From the NCBI GenBank assembly GCA_018882825.1, contig VERC01000002.1, positions 1-25,749 on the forward strand: DNA of 25,749 nt. The letters are read 5' to 3'. Below, piece after piece: positions 15,385-24,600 of the stretch; within the stretch, counting starts at the first letter, position 1, and each line of letters starts with the position of its first letter. The notes below the pieces were generated by a model. It made no database searches. It was not told where the DNA came from and worked only from the letters and a program-made list of their open reading frames with translations. Position numbers and translations under genes: made by a program. This stretch comes from Acidimicrobiia bacterium. Lineage in GTDB: Bacteria > Actinomycetota > Acidimicrobiia > Acidimicrobiales > Acidimicrobilacustridaceae.

Positions 15385-16416
15385 TCAGAACGCGGTGATG
15401 ACCTCGCGTCCGAACAGTCGGATCATGTCGGCGATGTCGTCGAAGGAACCGAGCGAGGCCTGGCCGGTGTCGGCCGGGAGTCCGGCGCCGAAGGCGGCGT
15501 GCACGTGCGTGCAGCCGGTGGCGGCCTCGTAGTCGCGGATCTGCGCGATGACACGGTCGGGATCGCCCCACAGCAGGCGGTCGGCGGCGATGTCCTCGGC
15601 GCTCACGTCCTCACCGGCGTCGATCCGGGCGAACAGTTCGAGCTCCTCGGCCTCCTCGGCCGATTCGCGCCAGTGGGCCATGAGACCGTCGACGTACACG
15701 GGAAGCACGTCGGTGCGCACCTGTTCGTCGTCCGCGCCCACCCATGCGTAGCGGCGCAGCACCCAGTCGTCGGGGCGACCCAACTCGGCGCGCCGCGGTC
15801 GGTACACGTCGAGGCACCGCAACGCGGCGGCCAGTGACTGCACCGGACCGCAGATCCATGCGTCCCCCAACCGGGCCGCCCGGTCGACCGCGGCGGGAGC
15901 CACGCCAGCGACCCACAACGGAGGATTCGGTCGCTGAACGGGCCGGGGATGCACCGTGAGTTCGGGGAACGACCAGAACCGGCCCTCGAACGACGTCTGC
16001 TCCTCGGTCCACACCAGCCGCAGGATCTCCAGCGCCTCCTCCATGCGGGCGCCGCGCTGGCGGAACACCGAGCCGTGCACCTCGTACTCGAGCGGCCACC
16101 ACCCCATGCCCACGCCGAGGGACACGCGACCGCCCGACAACTGGTCGATGGTGGCCACCTGTTCGGCCACACGCACCGGGTTGTGGATCGGCAACTGGAA
16201 GATGCCGGTGCCCACGCGCACGGTCGAGGTGCGGGCGGCGATGGCGGCGAGGAACGTGAGCGGATCGCTCATGTTGCCGGGCATGAAGTGGTGGTGGCCG
16301 ATGGTCACGGTGTCGAACCCGTGTTCCTCGGCCAGCACCGCCAGCGCGAACGTCTCGCGGAAGGGGTCGGCCGCGGACAGGTCCTTGAGCAGGGGGAGCG
16401 ACAGCGAGAACTTCAC
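15385..16416 (-). CDS. LLM class flavin/F420-dependent oxidoreductase (luciferase-like)
   Basis: A 343-residue TIM-barrel protein of the bacterial luciferase family. Visible features are the N-terminal FSLSLPLL strand, HHHF near residue 42, VRVGTGIFQLPIHNPVRVAEQVATIDQLSGGR (described, about residues 70-100) and GVGMGWWPLEYE near residue 106, followed by RMEEALEILRLVW. Actinobacterial members mostly use coenzyme F420, others FMN; the cofactor cannot be read from the sequence alone. The GTG at 16416 overlaps the stop codon of the upstream SDR (GTGA), indicating translational coupling. Context with acyl-CoA enzymes suggests catabolism of a lipid or isoprenoid, which is inference. Confidence 0.88.
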   Translation of the reverse strand: MKFSLSLPLLKDLSAADPFRETFALAVLAEEHGFDTVTIGHHHFMPGNMSDPLTFLAAIAARTSTVRVGTGIFQLPIHNPVRVAEQVATIDQLSGGRVSLGVGMGWWPLEYEVHGSVFRQRGARMEEALEILRLVWTEEQTSFEGRFWSFPELTVHPRPVQRPNPPLWVAGVAPAAVDRAARLGDAWICGPVQSLAAALRCLDVYRPRRAELGRPDDWVLRRYAWVGADDEQVRTDVLPVYVDGLMAHWRESAEEAEELELFARIDAGEDVSAEDIAADRLLWGDPDRVIAQIRDYEAATGCTHVHAAFGAGLPADTGQASLGSFDDIADMIRLFGREVITAF

Positions 16417-17300
16417 GGTTCGAACGGCCCCTTGCCCATCTGGTCGCGGATGGTCACGACGGCCGGGTTCGTCATCGACCGACGCTGCCAGTTGGCGCCG
16501 TCGACCACGAGCGTGTGACCGCTGATGAACTGCGCCCAGGGCGAGGCGAGGAAGGTGGCGGCCCACCCGAGTTCGCGCGGTCGGCCCACCCTCAGCGCCG
16601 GCTGGCACACGTCCTTGTCGTCGGTGCGTCGGAGGTTCGACTGGATGTCGGCGGTCATGTCCTCGTGCGGGAACAGACCCGGCACCAATCCGTTCACCTG
16701 GATCCCGTAGGGACCCCATTCGACGGCCAGGGTCTCCACCATGTTCTTCACGCCGGCCTTGGCCGCCGCCGAATGGGCGAATCCCGGTCCGCCCGTCCAC
16801 GCGTAGGAGGCGCCGACGTTGATGATCGATCCGGGTGTGCCGGCGGCCAGGTGTCGGCGTCCGAACTCGCGGGCGCAGAAGTAGGTGCCGTTCAGGGTGA
16901 TGTCGACCACGGTGCGCCATGCATTCGGGCTCATGTCCTCGGCCGGGACCGGGAAGTTCGCCGCCGCGTTGTTGACCAGTACGTCGGGCAGCGCGAACCG
17001 CTCGGTGGCAGCGTCGAATGCAGCGGCGATCTGCTCGGGTTCGCGGATGTCGCAGGTCACCGTGAGGTGCGGCGCGCCGAGTTCGGTCATCGCCTCCGTG
17101 GCCTGCTCCAGATGCTCGGGCTTGCGACTGGCGATCACGAGGTTGGCGCCGAGGCGGGCGAACTCGCTGGCGATGGCCCGACCCAGTCCGGTGCCACCGC
17201 CGGTGACGAACACCGTCCGGCCTTCGTAGGTGCCGGCCGGCAGTGCGCTCGACCCGAGGGCCGGGGGTTCGGGGATACCCGTGGGTTCGTCAGTGGCCAT
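16413..17300 (-). CDS. SDR-family oxidoreductase, 2,4-dienoyl-CoA reductase-like
   Basis: A 295-residue Rossmann-fold reductase. The cofactor loop TGGGTGLG lies at 33-40, followed by VIASRKPEHLEQA, whose S58-R59-K60 favours NADPH. NNAAANF, SPNAWRTV and ITLNGT (N137) match the mammalian 2,4-dienoyl-CoA reductase DECR1 almost segment by segment. Y166, S177 and K181 have the same spacing as DECR1 Tyr199, Ser210 and Lys214, an unusual arrangement compared with the YxxxK of ordinary SDRs. The expected reaction reduces 2,4-dienoyl-CoA to the 3-enoyl-CoA. The ATG is preceded by GGGAG and lies 1 nt from the stop codon of the enoyl-CoA hydratase gene; its own stop overlaps the next start. Confidence 0.87.
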   Translation of the reverse strand: MATDEPTGIPEPPALGSSALPAGTYEGRTVFVTGGGTGLGRAIASEFARLGANLVIASRKPEHLEQATEAMTELGAPHLTVTCDIREPEQIAAAFDAATERFALPDVLVNNAAANFPVPAEDMSPNAWRTVVDITLNGTYFCAREFGRRHLAAGTPGSIINVGASYAWTGGPGFAHSAAAKAGVKNMVETLAVEWGPYGIQVNGLVPGLFPHEDMTADIQSNLRRTDDKDVCQPALRVGRPRELGWAATFLASPWAQFISGHTLVVDGANWQRRSMTNPAVVTIRDQMGKGPFEP

Positions 17301-17301
17301 C

Positions 17302-18081
17302 TCAGCTCCCCCGGTAGACGGGATCGCGTTCCTCGGCCCGGGCGGCGCGGAACTCGGCGAAGTCCTCGGACTTGTTGATGAACGTCTGGTAGATCAACTC
17401 GTCCTCCATCGAGGTGACGATCTCGGGGATGGCCAGGTGGGCGATCACCCGTCGGGCCAACTTCACCGTCACCGCCGGAGACGAGGCGATCTTCCGGGCC
17501 ATCTCCATCGCCGTGTCGTCGAGTTCCTCTCGGGTCACGATGCGCGACACGATCCCGAGCGACAACGCCTCCTCGGCGCCGAGTGGGCGACCGGTCAGGA
17601 CCATGTCGCTCACCACGCCGTGGCCGCACATCTGGTAGAGCCGGCCCACACCGCCGGTGTCGGGGATGACGCCGTGTCCGACCTCGGGCAGCATGAACCT
17701 CGTCTCGGGAGTGGCGATGCGGATGTCGCACAGCAGCGCCCGTTGGAACGAGCCACCGATGGCCCAGCCCTGGATCGGCACGATGATCGGGGCATCGAGA
17801 TCGAAGATCTGCTTGATGCCGCGATGACCCCGCGACATCAACTCGTGATGGGTCATCTCCGTCTTGTTGGTGCCGATCGATCCGACATCGCGACCCGACG
17901 ACCACGAGTGGCCCTCGCCGCGCCACACCACGGCGCGCACCGACGGGGTCGACCGCAACTCGTCGAGGATGTCGAAGAGCTGCTTGTCCATGTCGTCGGT
18001 GAAGGCGTTGCGCTTCTCCTGGTTGTCGTTGGTGATGACGGCGATCGGTCCGTCGATGTCGAGCCGCACCTGTGCGGTCAT
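17302..18081 (-). CDS. Enoyl-CoA hydratase/isomerase family protein
   Basis: A 259-residue crotonase-fold protein, first gene of the minus-strand operon. Oxyanion-hole segments are SWSSGRDV (about 59-66) and GWAIGGSFQ (about 105-113). The second catalytic glutamate is present as E133 in FMLPEVGHGVIPDTGG, but the first position, normally glutamate (Glu144 in rat mitochondrial hydratase), is Q113. Hydration may therefore be altered, and an isomerase, hydrolase or lyase role is possible. The C-terminus has the EERDPVYRG ending often seen in this family. The ATG at 18081 has a strong purine-rich GGAGGGGG 5 nt upstream. No clear -10 box is found on this strand; a weak TAACGA overlaps the promoter of the divergent gene. 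Confidence 0.85.
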   Translation of the reverse strand: MTAQVRLDIDGPIAVITNDNQEKRNAFTDDMDKQLFDILDELRSTPSVRAVVWRGEGHSWSSGRDVGSIGTNKTEMTHHELMSRGHRGIKQIFDLDAPIIVPIQGWAIGGSFQRALLCDIRIATPETRFMLPEVGHGVIPDTGGVGRLYQMCGHGVVSDMVLTGRPLGAEEALSLGIVSRIVTREELDDTAMEMARKIASSPAVTVKLARRVIAHLAIPEIVTSMEDELIYQTFINKSEDFAEFRAARAEERDPVYRGS

Positions 18082-18146
18082 CGTGCCCCCTCCCGCCGGC
18101 GACGTGCCGGGTGCGGTGCAGTCTGTCAGGGTTCCCTCGCGGTCGT

Positions 18147-18152
18147 TACGCT
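18147..18152 (+). promoter_or_regulatory. -10 element TACGCT for the metallo-hydrolase/SDR pair
   Basis: TACGCT ends 6 nt before an in-frame GTG at 18159, the same spacing as in pepN. A second possible start, the ATG at 18192, has GGGGAGGGG at 18181-18189 just before it. The transcript could thus be leaderless from 18159, or carry a 33-nt leader with a ribosome-binding site. Confidence 0.5.
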
Positions 18153-18191
18153 CGTCGGGTGGCGTCGTGGGGTCGCCCGGGGGGAGGGGCC

Positions 18192-19040
18192 ATGCACTGG
18201 CGCATCGGTGACGTGACGGTGACCAAGGTCGTGGAGGCGGAGGTGCCGGTGGCGCTTTCGGGTCTGTTGCCCGACGCCACCCCGGAGGCGCTGGAGCGAC
18301 ACGTCGACTGGCTGGCGCCCCTGTTCATCGACGACACCGGCACGGCGCAACTGTCGATCCACTCGTTCGTGGTCGAGTCGCAGGGCATGCGGATTCTGAT
18401 CGACACCTGTGTGGGCGATCGCGAGGTCCCCGGACTCGACGGCATGCGCGGTGATCCCGGTTTCCTCGATCGACTCACGGCCGCGGGGTTCCCGCCCGAC
18501 ACCATCGACGTCGTGTGCTGCACCCATCTCCACTTCGACCATGTCGGTTGGAACACGCGTTGGGACGGCCAGCGCTGGGTGCCCACGTTCCCGTCGGCCC
18601 GCTACCTGTTCTGTCGGTCCGAGTACGAGGGATGGATGGCGGAGACGAACCCGTTCGCCAGCAACCTGCCCGACACCGTGGCGCCGGTGATGGAGGCCGG
18701 TCTGGCCGACCTCGTCGATCCGGACCATCGGGTGACCGACGAGGTGCGGTTCGTCCCCACCGCCGGACATTCACCCGGACACGTCTCGGTGCTGATCGAG
18801 TCGGGGGATGCGACGGCGTTCATCACCGGCGACATGACCCATCATCCGGTGCAGTGGGCCGAACCCGACTGGGGATTCATCGGCGACTGGGACGGTCCCA
18901 TGGGTGCGGCCGCGCGACGTCGCATCGCCGACGAACACGCCGATCGGGCGACGCTCGTGCTCGGCACTCACTACCCGACGCCGACCGCCGGCCGTATCGT
19001 CCGTCGGGAGGGCGGCTGCATCTTCATCGGTGAGGGGTGA
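18192..19040 (+). CDS. Metallo-beta-lactamase-fold hydrolase
   Basis: A 282-residue protein with the complete metal site of the fold: HLHFDH at 112-117, the later GHSPGHVS histidine, the TGDMTHH aspartate, and the C-terminal GTHYPTP histidine. Relatives include lactonases, arylsulfatase-like and other small-ester hydrolases, so the substrate is open. The N-terminus IGDVTVTKVVEAEVPV is typical of a MBL group common in Actinobacteria. The ATG at 18192 is chosen for its Shine-Dalgarno-like GGAGGGG; a GTG at 18159, which would add 11 residues, fits the -10 box as a leaderless start. It is divergent from the hydratase operon and 4 bp upstream of an SDR gene, so both probably serve the same pathway. 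Confidence 0.87.
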   Translation: MHWRIGDVTVTKVVEAEVPVALSGLLPDATPEALERHVDWLAPLFIDDTGTAQLSIHSFVVESQGMRILIDTCVGDREVPGLDGMRGDPGFLDRLTAAGFPPDTIDVVCCTHLHFDHVGWNTRWDGQRWVPTFPSARYLFCRSEYEGWMAETNPFASNLPDTVAPVMEAGLADLVDPDHRVTDEVRFVPTAGHSPGHVSVLIESGDATAFITGDMTHHPVQWAEPDWGFIGDWDGPMGAAARRRIADEHADRATLVLGTHYPTPTAGRIVRREGGCIFIGEG

Positions 19041-19044
19041 GCGC

Positions 19045-19857
19045 ATGGGTGACCCGGATGACGTGATCATCGTGACCGGCGCGGCCAGCGGCATGGGTCG
19101 GGCCTGCGCCCACCGCTTCGCCGGCCGGGCCCGGTTGGTGCTCGTCGATCTCGATCCGGTCGCCGTCGAGGCCGTGGCGACGGCGACGGGCGGCCATCCG
19201 TTCGCCGCCGACGTCACCGATGCCGAACGGGTGGCGGAGCTGGCGGCGTTCGTGGCGTCGACCGGACGGTTCCGTGCCCTCGTGCACGCCGCGGGAATCT
19301 CGCCGGTGATGGCCGAACCCGCTCGCATCCTCGAGGTCGACCTGCGGGGGACGGCGCTGCTGCTCGACGCATTCGATCGACTGGTCGTTCCCGGGAGCGT
19401 GGCCGTGTGCTTCGCGTCGATCGCAGCAACGATGATCGCCGGCGCCGGGGATCCCGCCATCGACGCCGTGCTCGACGATCCCCTGGCCGACGACCTCGTC
19501 GAACGACTGCGCGTGCTCGAGCGCTCGCCACTCGACGACCCGGCCCTGGCGTACGGGTGGGCCAAGCGCGCCGTGGTGCGGCTGGTGCGTCGCACGGCAC
19601 CGACGTGGGGGCCGCGCGGGGCGCGCATCGTCTCGCTCTCTCCCGGGGTCATCGACACACCGATGGCCGCTCGCGAGGAGGCGGTCGGACCCATGATCGC
19701 CCAGTTGATGGAGACCACACCTCTCCATCGCGAGGGGACCGCGGACGAGATCGCCGCCGTGGTCGATTTCCTGTGTTCGACCGATGCCTCGTACATCACC
19801 GGGGTCGACATCGTCGTCGACGGCGGGACTACTGCCGGACTGGCGACGGGGATCTGA
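19045..19857 (+). CDS. SDR-family NAD(P)-dependent oxidoreductase
   Basis: A 270-residue short-chain dehydrogenase. The cofactor loop is TGAASGMG (about residues 11-18), followed by LVDLD, whose second aspartate favours NAD. HAAGISP replaces the usual NNAG. The catalytic serine is in FASIAA and the YxxxK is YGWAK; the SPGVIDTPM and DGG segments close the domain. A roughly 45-residue insertion between the serine and tyrosine, rich in Asp and Leu, resembles the 3-alpha-hydroxysteroid dehydrogenase/carbonyl reductase subgroup. Steroid or alcohol oxidation is therefore possible but unproven. The ATG at 19045 has GAGGGG about 7 nt upstream, overlapping the stop codon region of the metallo-hydrolase gene. 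Confidence 0.88.
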   Translation: MGDPDDVIIVTGAASGMGRACAHRFAGRARLVLVDLDPVAVEAVATATGGHPFAADVTDAERVAELAAFVASTGRFRALVHAAGISPVMAEPARILEVDLRGTALLLDAFDRLVVPGSVAVCFASIAATMIAGAGDPAIDAVLDDPLADDLVERLRVLERSPLDDPALAYGWAKRAVVRLVRRTAPTWGPRGARIVSLSPGVIDTPMAAREEAVGPMIAQLMETTPLHREGTADEIAAVVDFLCSTDASYITGVDIVVDGGTTAGLATGI

Positions 19858-19916
19858 TCGGGCATCGGCGCGATCGGGCCGACATCGAGCGGTCCATGGT
19901 CGTGTCCGGTACTGCG

Positions 19917-21441
<1,525 letters not shown>

Positions 21442-21445
<4 letters not shown>

Positions 21446-22233
21446 CCATCGTGCGCTGGACCGACGAGCACTGTCACCTCGGTGACGGCGCCGACCGTTG
21501 GCCCGAGGCGGCGGCCACCATCGTCGAGGCCCGCGCTGCCGGTGTCGAACGGATGATCACGGTGGGGTGTGATCTGGCCACCTCGCGCACCGCCGTGGCC
21601 GTGGCCACCGCGCACGAGGGTGTGTGGGCCACGGTCGGGCTCCACCCGCATGATGCCAGCAACGGCCTCGACGGCATCGCCGACCTGTTGGCCGATCCGG
21701 TGGTGGTGGCGGTGGGCGAGTGCGGACTCGACTACCACTACGACCACTCGCCGCGAGACGTGCAGCGCGAGGTGTTCGCCGCCCAGATCGCGCTGGCCCA
21801 CGAGCACGACCTCGCCCTGGTGGTGCACACCCGCGAGGCGTGGGCCGACACCTGGGACATCCTCGAGGCCGAGGGTGTGCCGGAACGAACCGTGCTGCAC
21901 TGCTTCACCGGCGGTCCCGACGAGGCCCGACGCAGCCTCGATCTCGGCTGTCACCTCTCCTTCAGCGGGATCGTGACCTTCCCGGGTGCGCCGGAGGTGC
22001 GCGAGGCCGCTGCGCTGTGTCCGGCCGATCGACTGCTGGTCGAGACCGATTCACCCTTCCTCGCCCCGGTGCCGCACCGCGGTCGGCCCAACCTTCCGTC
22101 GCTGGTCCCGGTGGTGGGAGCGATGCTGGCCGTGGTGCGGGGGGCGGACGTCGTGGATGTGGCCGATGTCACATGGTCGAACGCTGAGCGGGTCCACCGT
22201 CTCGCTGACGTGGGCAAACGCGCCGGCGGGTGA
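21442..22233 (+). CDS. tatD: TatD family metal-dependent hydrolase (DNase)
   Basis: A 263-residue TIM-barrel amidohydrolase. Metal ligands are visible as H10 and H12 in DEHCHL, the glutamate of AVGECGLDYHYD, the histidine in VVHTREAW, the histidine of LHCFTGG, and the aspartate of VETDSPFL. TatD proteins have 3'-5' exonuclease activity on DNA and D-aminoacyl-tRNA deacylase-like relatives. The length matches the family. The GTG at 21442 overlaps the metG stop codon, indicating coupling. The order metG-tatD-rpf-rsmA-ispE is well known from Actinobacteria such as Mycobacterium tuberculosis (Rv1007c-Rv1011). Confidence 0.93.
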
Positions 22234-22434
22234 CGTCCCGAACTGTGGGACGACGTCGGCCGATGCCCTGACGTGGGGATTCGCGCCGAGCGGCGTGCCG
22301 GTGACGGACCGCAGGTGGTTGCGGGCTCCGAGGTGCGCTCCTAGGTTTCGGGGCGGCTCCGGGCGGAGTTCGAGGCGTCGTCAACGCGTCGGGTCCCGCG
22401 CGTAGCACTCCTGTCCGCCGACCGAGGACCCGTC
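22234..22434 (+). other. Intergenic region between tatD and the Rpf-like gene
   Basis: This is the longest stretch without an assigned gene. It contains a small stem GTCCC (22235-22239) with GGGAC (22247-22251) just after the tatD stop, and TAGGTT at 22342-22347, which could be a -10 box for the next gene. I see no convincing riboswitch. A GAGGA at 22424-22428 lies upstream of a CTG codon at 22435. Confidence 0.45.
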
Positions 22435-22485
22435 CTGAACGCCCTCATCGCTCACCCGACCCAACGTCGTCTGCTCCTCGCACTG

Positions 22486-23025
22486 GTGGTCACACTCGTG
22501 TGCCTGCCGTTGCTGGCGCTCGACGTCGTGAGCGGCCAGACGCGGTCGGGTGCGGCGGAGGTCGGTGCCTGGGATCCCGGGCTGGTGGTGGCCACGGACT
22601 CGACGTTGCCCGACACCTACGACCCCATGACGGTGGAGATGGACTGGCCCACGCCCGAGGAGTTGGCGCAGGCGACCACCACCACGGCGCCGCCGACCAC
22701 CACGACGGCGCCCCGGCCGACGACCACCACCACGACGCGTCGGGTCACGGTGACGACTCCTCCGCCACCCTCGGTCGAGTCGGTGATGGCCTGTCTGCGC
22801 ATGTGGGAGTCGCGCAACAACTACGGCGCCGTCGATCGGACCGGCACCTTCATGGGGGCCTACCAGATCTATCAAGGTGGCTGGGACAACATCGCTGCGT
22901 CGATCGGCCGGGCCGATCTCGTCGGCGTGCCGCCCAATCTCGCCTCACCCGCCGATCAGGATGCCGTGGCCCTCGAGATGTACCGCCGCTACGGCCTGCG
23001 TCCGTGGAACGGCGCCTGCGCCTGA
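22486..23025 (+). CDS. Secreted Rpf-like/transglycosylase-like protein
   Basis: From the GTG at 22486 the protein has 179 residues: a short hydrophobic N-terminus, an acidic stretch, a Thr/Pro-rich linker (about residues 64-84), and a C-terminal transglycosylase-like domain of about 75 residues. The likely catalytic glutamate is E108 in CLRMWESRNNYG, followed by GAYQIYQGGW and YRRYGLRPWNGACA, with cysteines at each end that could form a disulfide. Such domains cleave peptidoglycan glycan strands and include the resuscitation-promoting factors; the position between tatD and rsmA is that of rpfB. The signal peptide is poor from 22486. An upstream in-frame CTG at 22435, with GAGGA 6 nt before it, would add 17 residues including two arginines and give a proper signal. 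No ATG, GTG or TTG lies in frame back to the stop at 22342. Confidence 0.82.
   Translation: MVTLVCLPLLALDVVSGQTRSGAAEVGAWDPGLVVATDSTLPDTYDPMTVEMDWPTPEELAQATTTTAPPTTTTAPRPTTTTTTRRVTVTTPPPPSVESVMACLRMWESRNNYGAVDRTGTFMGAYQIYQGGWDNIAASIGRADLVGVPPNLASPADQDAVALEMYRRYGLRPWNGACA
22675..22737 (+). repeat. ACC/ACG low-complexity tract encoding a Thr/Pro linker
   Basis: About 63 bp of mostly ACC, ACG, GCG and CCG codons, encoding three threonine clusters separated by Ala-Pro. It is a flexible, probably glycosylated linker between signal and wall-lytic domain, not a CRISPR or mobile element. Confidence 0.75.
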
Positions 23026-23041
23026 TCGTCCGACCCTTCCG

Positions 23042-23866
23042 GTGACACTGACGCGGACCCAGGTCGTCGAACTGTTGGAGCGGCACGGCCTCAGGCCGAG
23101 TCGAGCACTCGGCCAGAACTTCGTCGCCGATCCGAACACCATCCGGCGCATCGTGCGACTGGCCGGGATCGGGCCCGGATCGCATGTGGTGGAGATCGGT
23201 CCCGGCGTGGGATCACTCACCACCGAACTGGCCGCCACCGGCGCGGAGGTGGTGGCGGTGGAACTCGATCGCCACCTCCTGCCGGTGCTGGCCCAGACGG
23301 TCGAGCCCCTCGGGGTGCGCGTGGTGCATGCCGATGCGCGCACCGCCGACTGGGACGACCTGCTCGCCGATGCACCCCGGTGGGCTCTCGTGGCCAACCT
23401 CCCCTACAACGTGGCCACGACCATCGTGCTGGACCTGCTCGATCGGGTCCCGTCCATCACCGAGATGCTGGTCATGGTGCAGCGGGAGGTGGGGGAGCGA
23501 TTGGCGGCGCCCGTCGGTACACCGGCGTGGGGCATCCCGTCGGTGAAGTTGTCACTGTGGGCCCGGGCCGAAGTGGTGGCCCGTGTCCCGTCGACCGTGT
23601 TCGTTCCCCAACCCCGCGTGGAGTCGGTGTTGGTCCGGATCGTGCGACTCGATCGACCGGCCGTCGACGTCGATCCGGAGCCACTCATGGCGCTCGTGCG
23701 CACGGCCTTCGGTCAGCGCCGCAAGATGCTGCGGCGCTCACTGGCGGGAGTCGTCACCCCCGAGCAGTTCGCCGCCGCCGGGATCGACCCGTCGGAGCGA
23801 CCCGAACGGTTGACCGTCGCCCAGTGGGGGGCGTTGACCACGGTCATCGGTCGATCGCGGCGATGA
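23042..23866 (+). CDS. rsmA: 16S rRNA dimethyladenosine transferase
   Basis: A 274-residue KsgA-type methyltransferase that dimethylates A1518 and A1519 near the 3' end of 16S rRNA. The signatures are ALGQNFVAD (about residues 21-29), the SAM-binding VVEIGPGVGSLT (about 48-59), VELD, the catalytic NLPYNV motif, and FVPQPRVESVLVRI. The C-terminal helical domain includes the FGQRRKMLRRSL segment. The GTG at 23042 is chosen because it starts 16 bp after the Rpf-like stop and leaves a normal short N-terminus (TLTRTQVVELL); a longer start would run into that gene. No strong Shine-Dalgarno sequence is seen. It is 7 bp upstream of ispE. Confidence 0.95.
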   Translation: MTLTRTQVVELLERHGLRPSRALGQNFVADPNTIRRIVRLAGIGPGSHVVEIGPGVGSLTTELAATGAEVVAVELDRHLLPVLAQTVEPLGVRVVHADARTADWDDLLADAPRWALVANLPYNVATTIVLDLLDRVPSITEMLVMVQREVGERLAAPVGTPAWGIPSVKLSLWARAEVVARVPSTVFVPQPRVESVLVRIVRLDRPAVDVDPEPLMALVRTAFGQRRKMLRRSLAGVVTPEQFAAAGIDPSERPERLTVAQWGALTTVIGRSRR

Positions 23867-23873
23867 TCGTCCC

Positions 23874-24596
23874 ATGACCCCGGTCCGTCTGATCGCCCCG
23901 GCGAAGTTGACCACCTCGCTGCGCATCGTCGGCGTCCGCGCCGACGGGCTTCACCTCATCGAGGCCGAGATGGTCTCGCTCGACCTGGCCGACGAACTCG
24001 AGGTGTCGGAGTCGGCGACGATCGAGGTCGTGCACCGCAGCGCGGACGGCGACGAGTTCGAGGCCGGACCCGACGACCTCGTGGCCGCCGCCCTGCGATC
24101 GGTCGGACGCCGGGCCCGCGTGGTGGTCACCAAACGGATCGCCCCGGGCGCCGGCCTGGGCGGTGGCTCGGCCGATGCGGCGGCCGTGCTGCGGTGGGCG
24201 GGGGCCACCGACCTCGACGCAGCGGCGAGGATCGGCGCCGACGTGGCCTTCTGCGTGGTCGGGGGTCGGGCCCTCGTGTCGGGTATCGGCGAGGTCGTCG
24301 AGCCCCTCCCGCACGTCGATCGGCAGTTCACGTTGCTGACGCCGCCGATCCATTGCTCCACGCCGGCCGTCTACCGCGAATGGGATCGGCTCGGTGGTCC
24401 GCAGGGAGAGGAGGGGAACGATCTCGAACCGGCAGCCCTGGCGGTGGCGCCCGAGTTGGCTCACTGGCGCGATGAGTTGGCCCGGGCCACCGGGCGACGC
24501 CCGCGTCTCGCGGGTTCGGGTTCCACGTGGTTCGTCGAGGGCAACCATCCGGGACCGGGTCGGGTGGTGACCCGCACCGTTCCGCCGGTGGTGTGA
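23874..24596 (+). CDS. ispE: 4-diphosphocytidyl-2-C-methyl-D-erythritol kinase
   Basis: A 240-residue GHMP kinase that phosphorylates CDP-methylerythritol in the MEP route to isoprenoids. The opening APAKLTTSLRIVGVRADGLH corresponds to APAKINLxLxVxxxRxDGYH. The ATP-binding loop is PGAGLGGGSADAAA (about residues 91-104), then GADVAFCVVGG, a NDLEPAAL segment and the third motif AGSGSTWFV. It is shorter than most IspE proteins (usually about 280-300), with compressed loops and an early C-terminus, although all three GHMP motifs are kept. The start at 23874 follows rsmA by 7 bp and agrees with the conserved N-terminus; no clear Shine-Dalgarno sequence is seen. It ends 4 bp from the bS22 gene on the other strand. 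Confidence 0.93.
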   Translation: MTPVRLIAPAKLTTSLRIVGVRADGLHLIEAEMVSLDLADELEVSESATIEVVHRSADGDEFEAGPDDLVAAALRSVGRRARVVVTKRIAPGAGLGGGSADAAAVLRWAGATDLDAAARIGADVAFCVVGGRALVSGIGEVVEPLPHVDRQFTLLTPPIHCSTPAVYREWDRLGGPQGEEGNDLEPAALAVAPELAHWRDELARATGRRPRLAGSGSTWFVEGNHPGPGRVVTRTVPPVV

Positions 24597-24600
24597 GCGC

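Noticed and set aside
14510..19857. The block as a genomic island or antibiotic-type gene cluster
   Set aside because: There is no integrase, tRNA-associated repeat, transposase, or synthase, and base composition matches the surroundings by eye.
22235..22251. Hairpin GTCCC/GGGAC as a tatD terminator
   Set aside because: Only five pairs with a 7-nt loop and no T-tract; too weak to call.
22234..22434. Possible c-di-AMP (ydaO-type) riboswitch before the Rpf-like gene, as occurs in some Actinobacteria
   Set aside because: The conserved core segments of that riboswitch could not be found in order; only scattered G-rich pieces resemble them. A covariance-model search would settle it.
22675..22737. 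Repeated ACC/ACG units as a CRISPR or tandem-repeat array
   Set aside because: They are in-frame threonine codons of a linker, with no spacers and no fixed repeat length.
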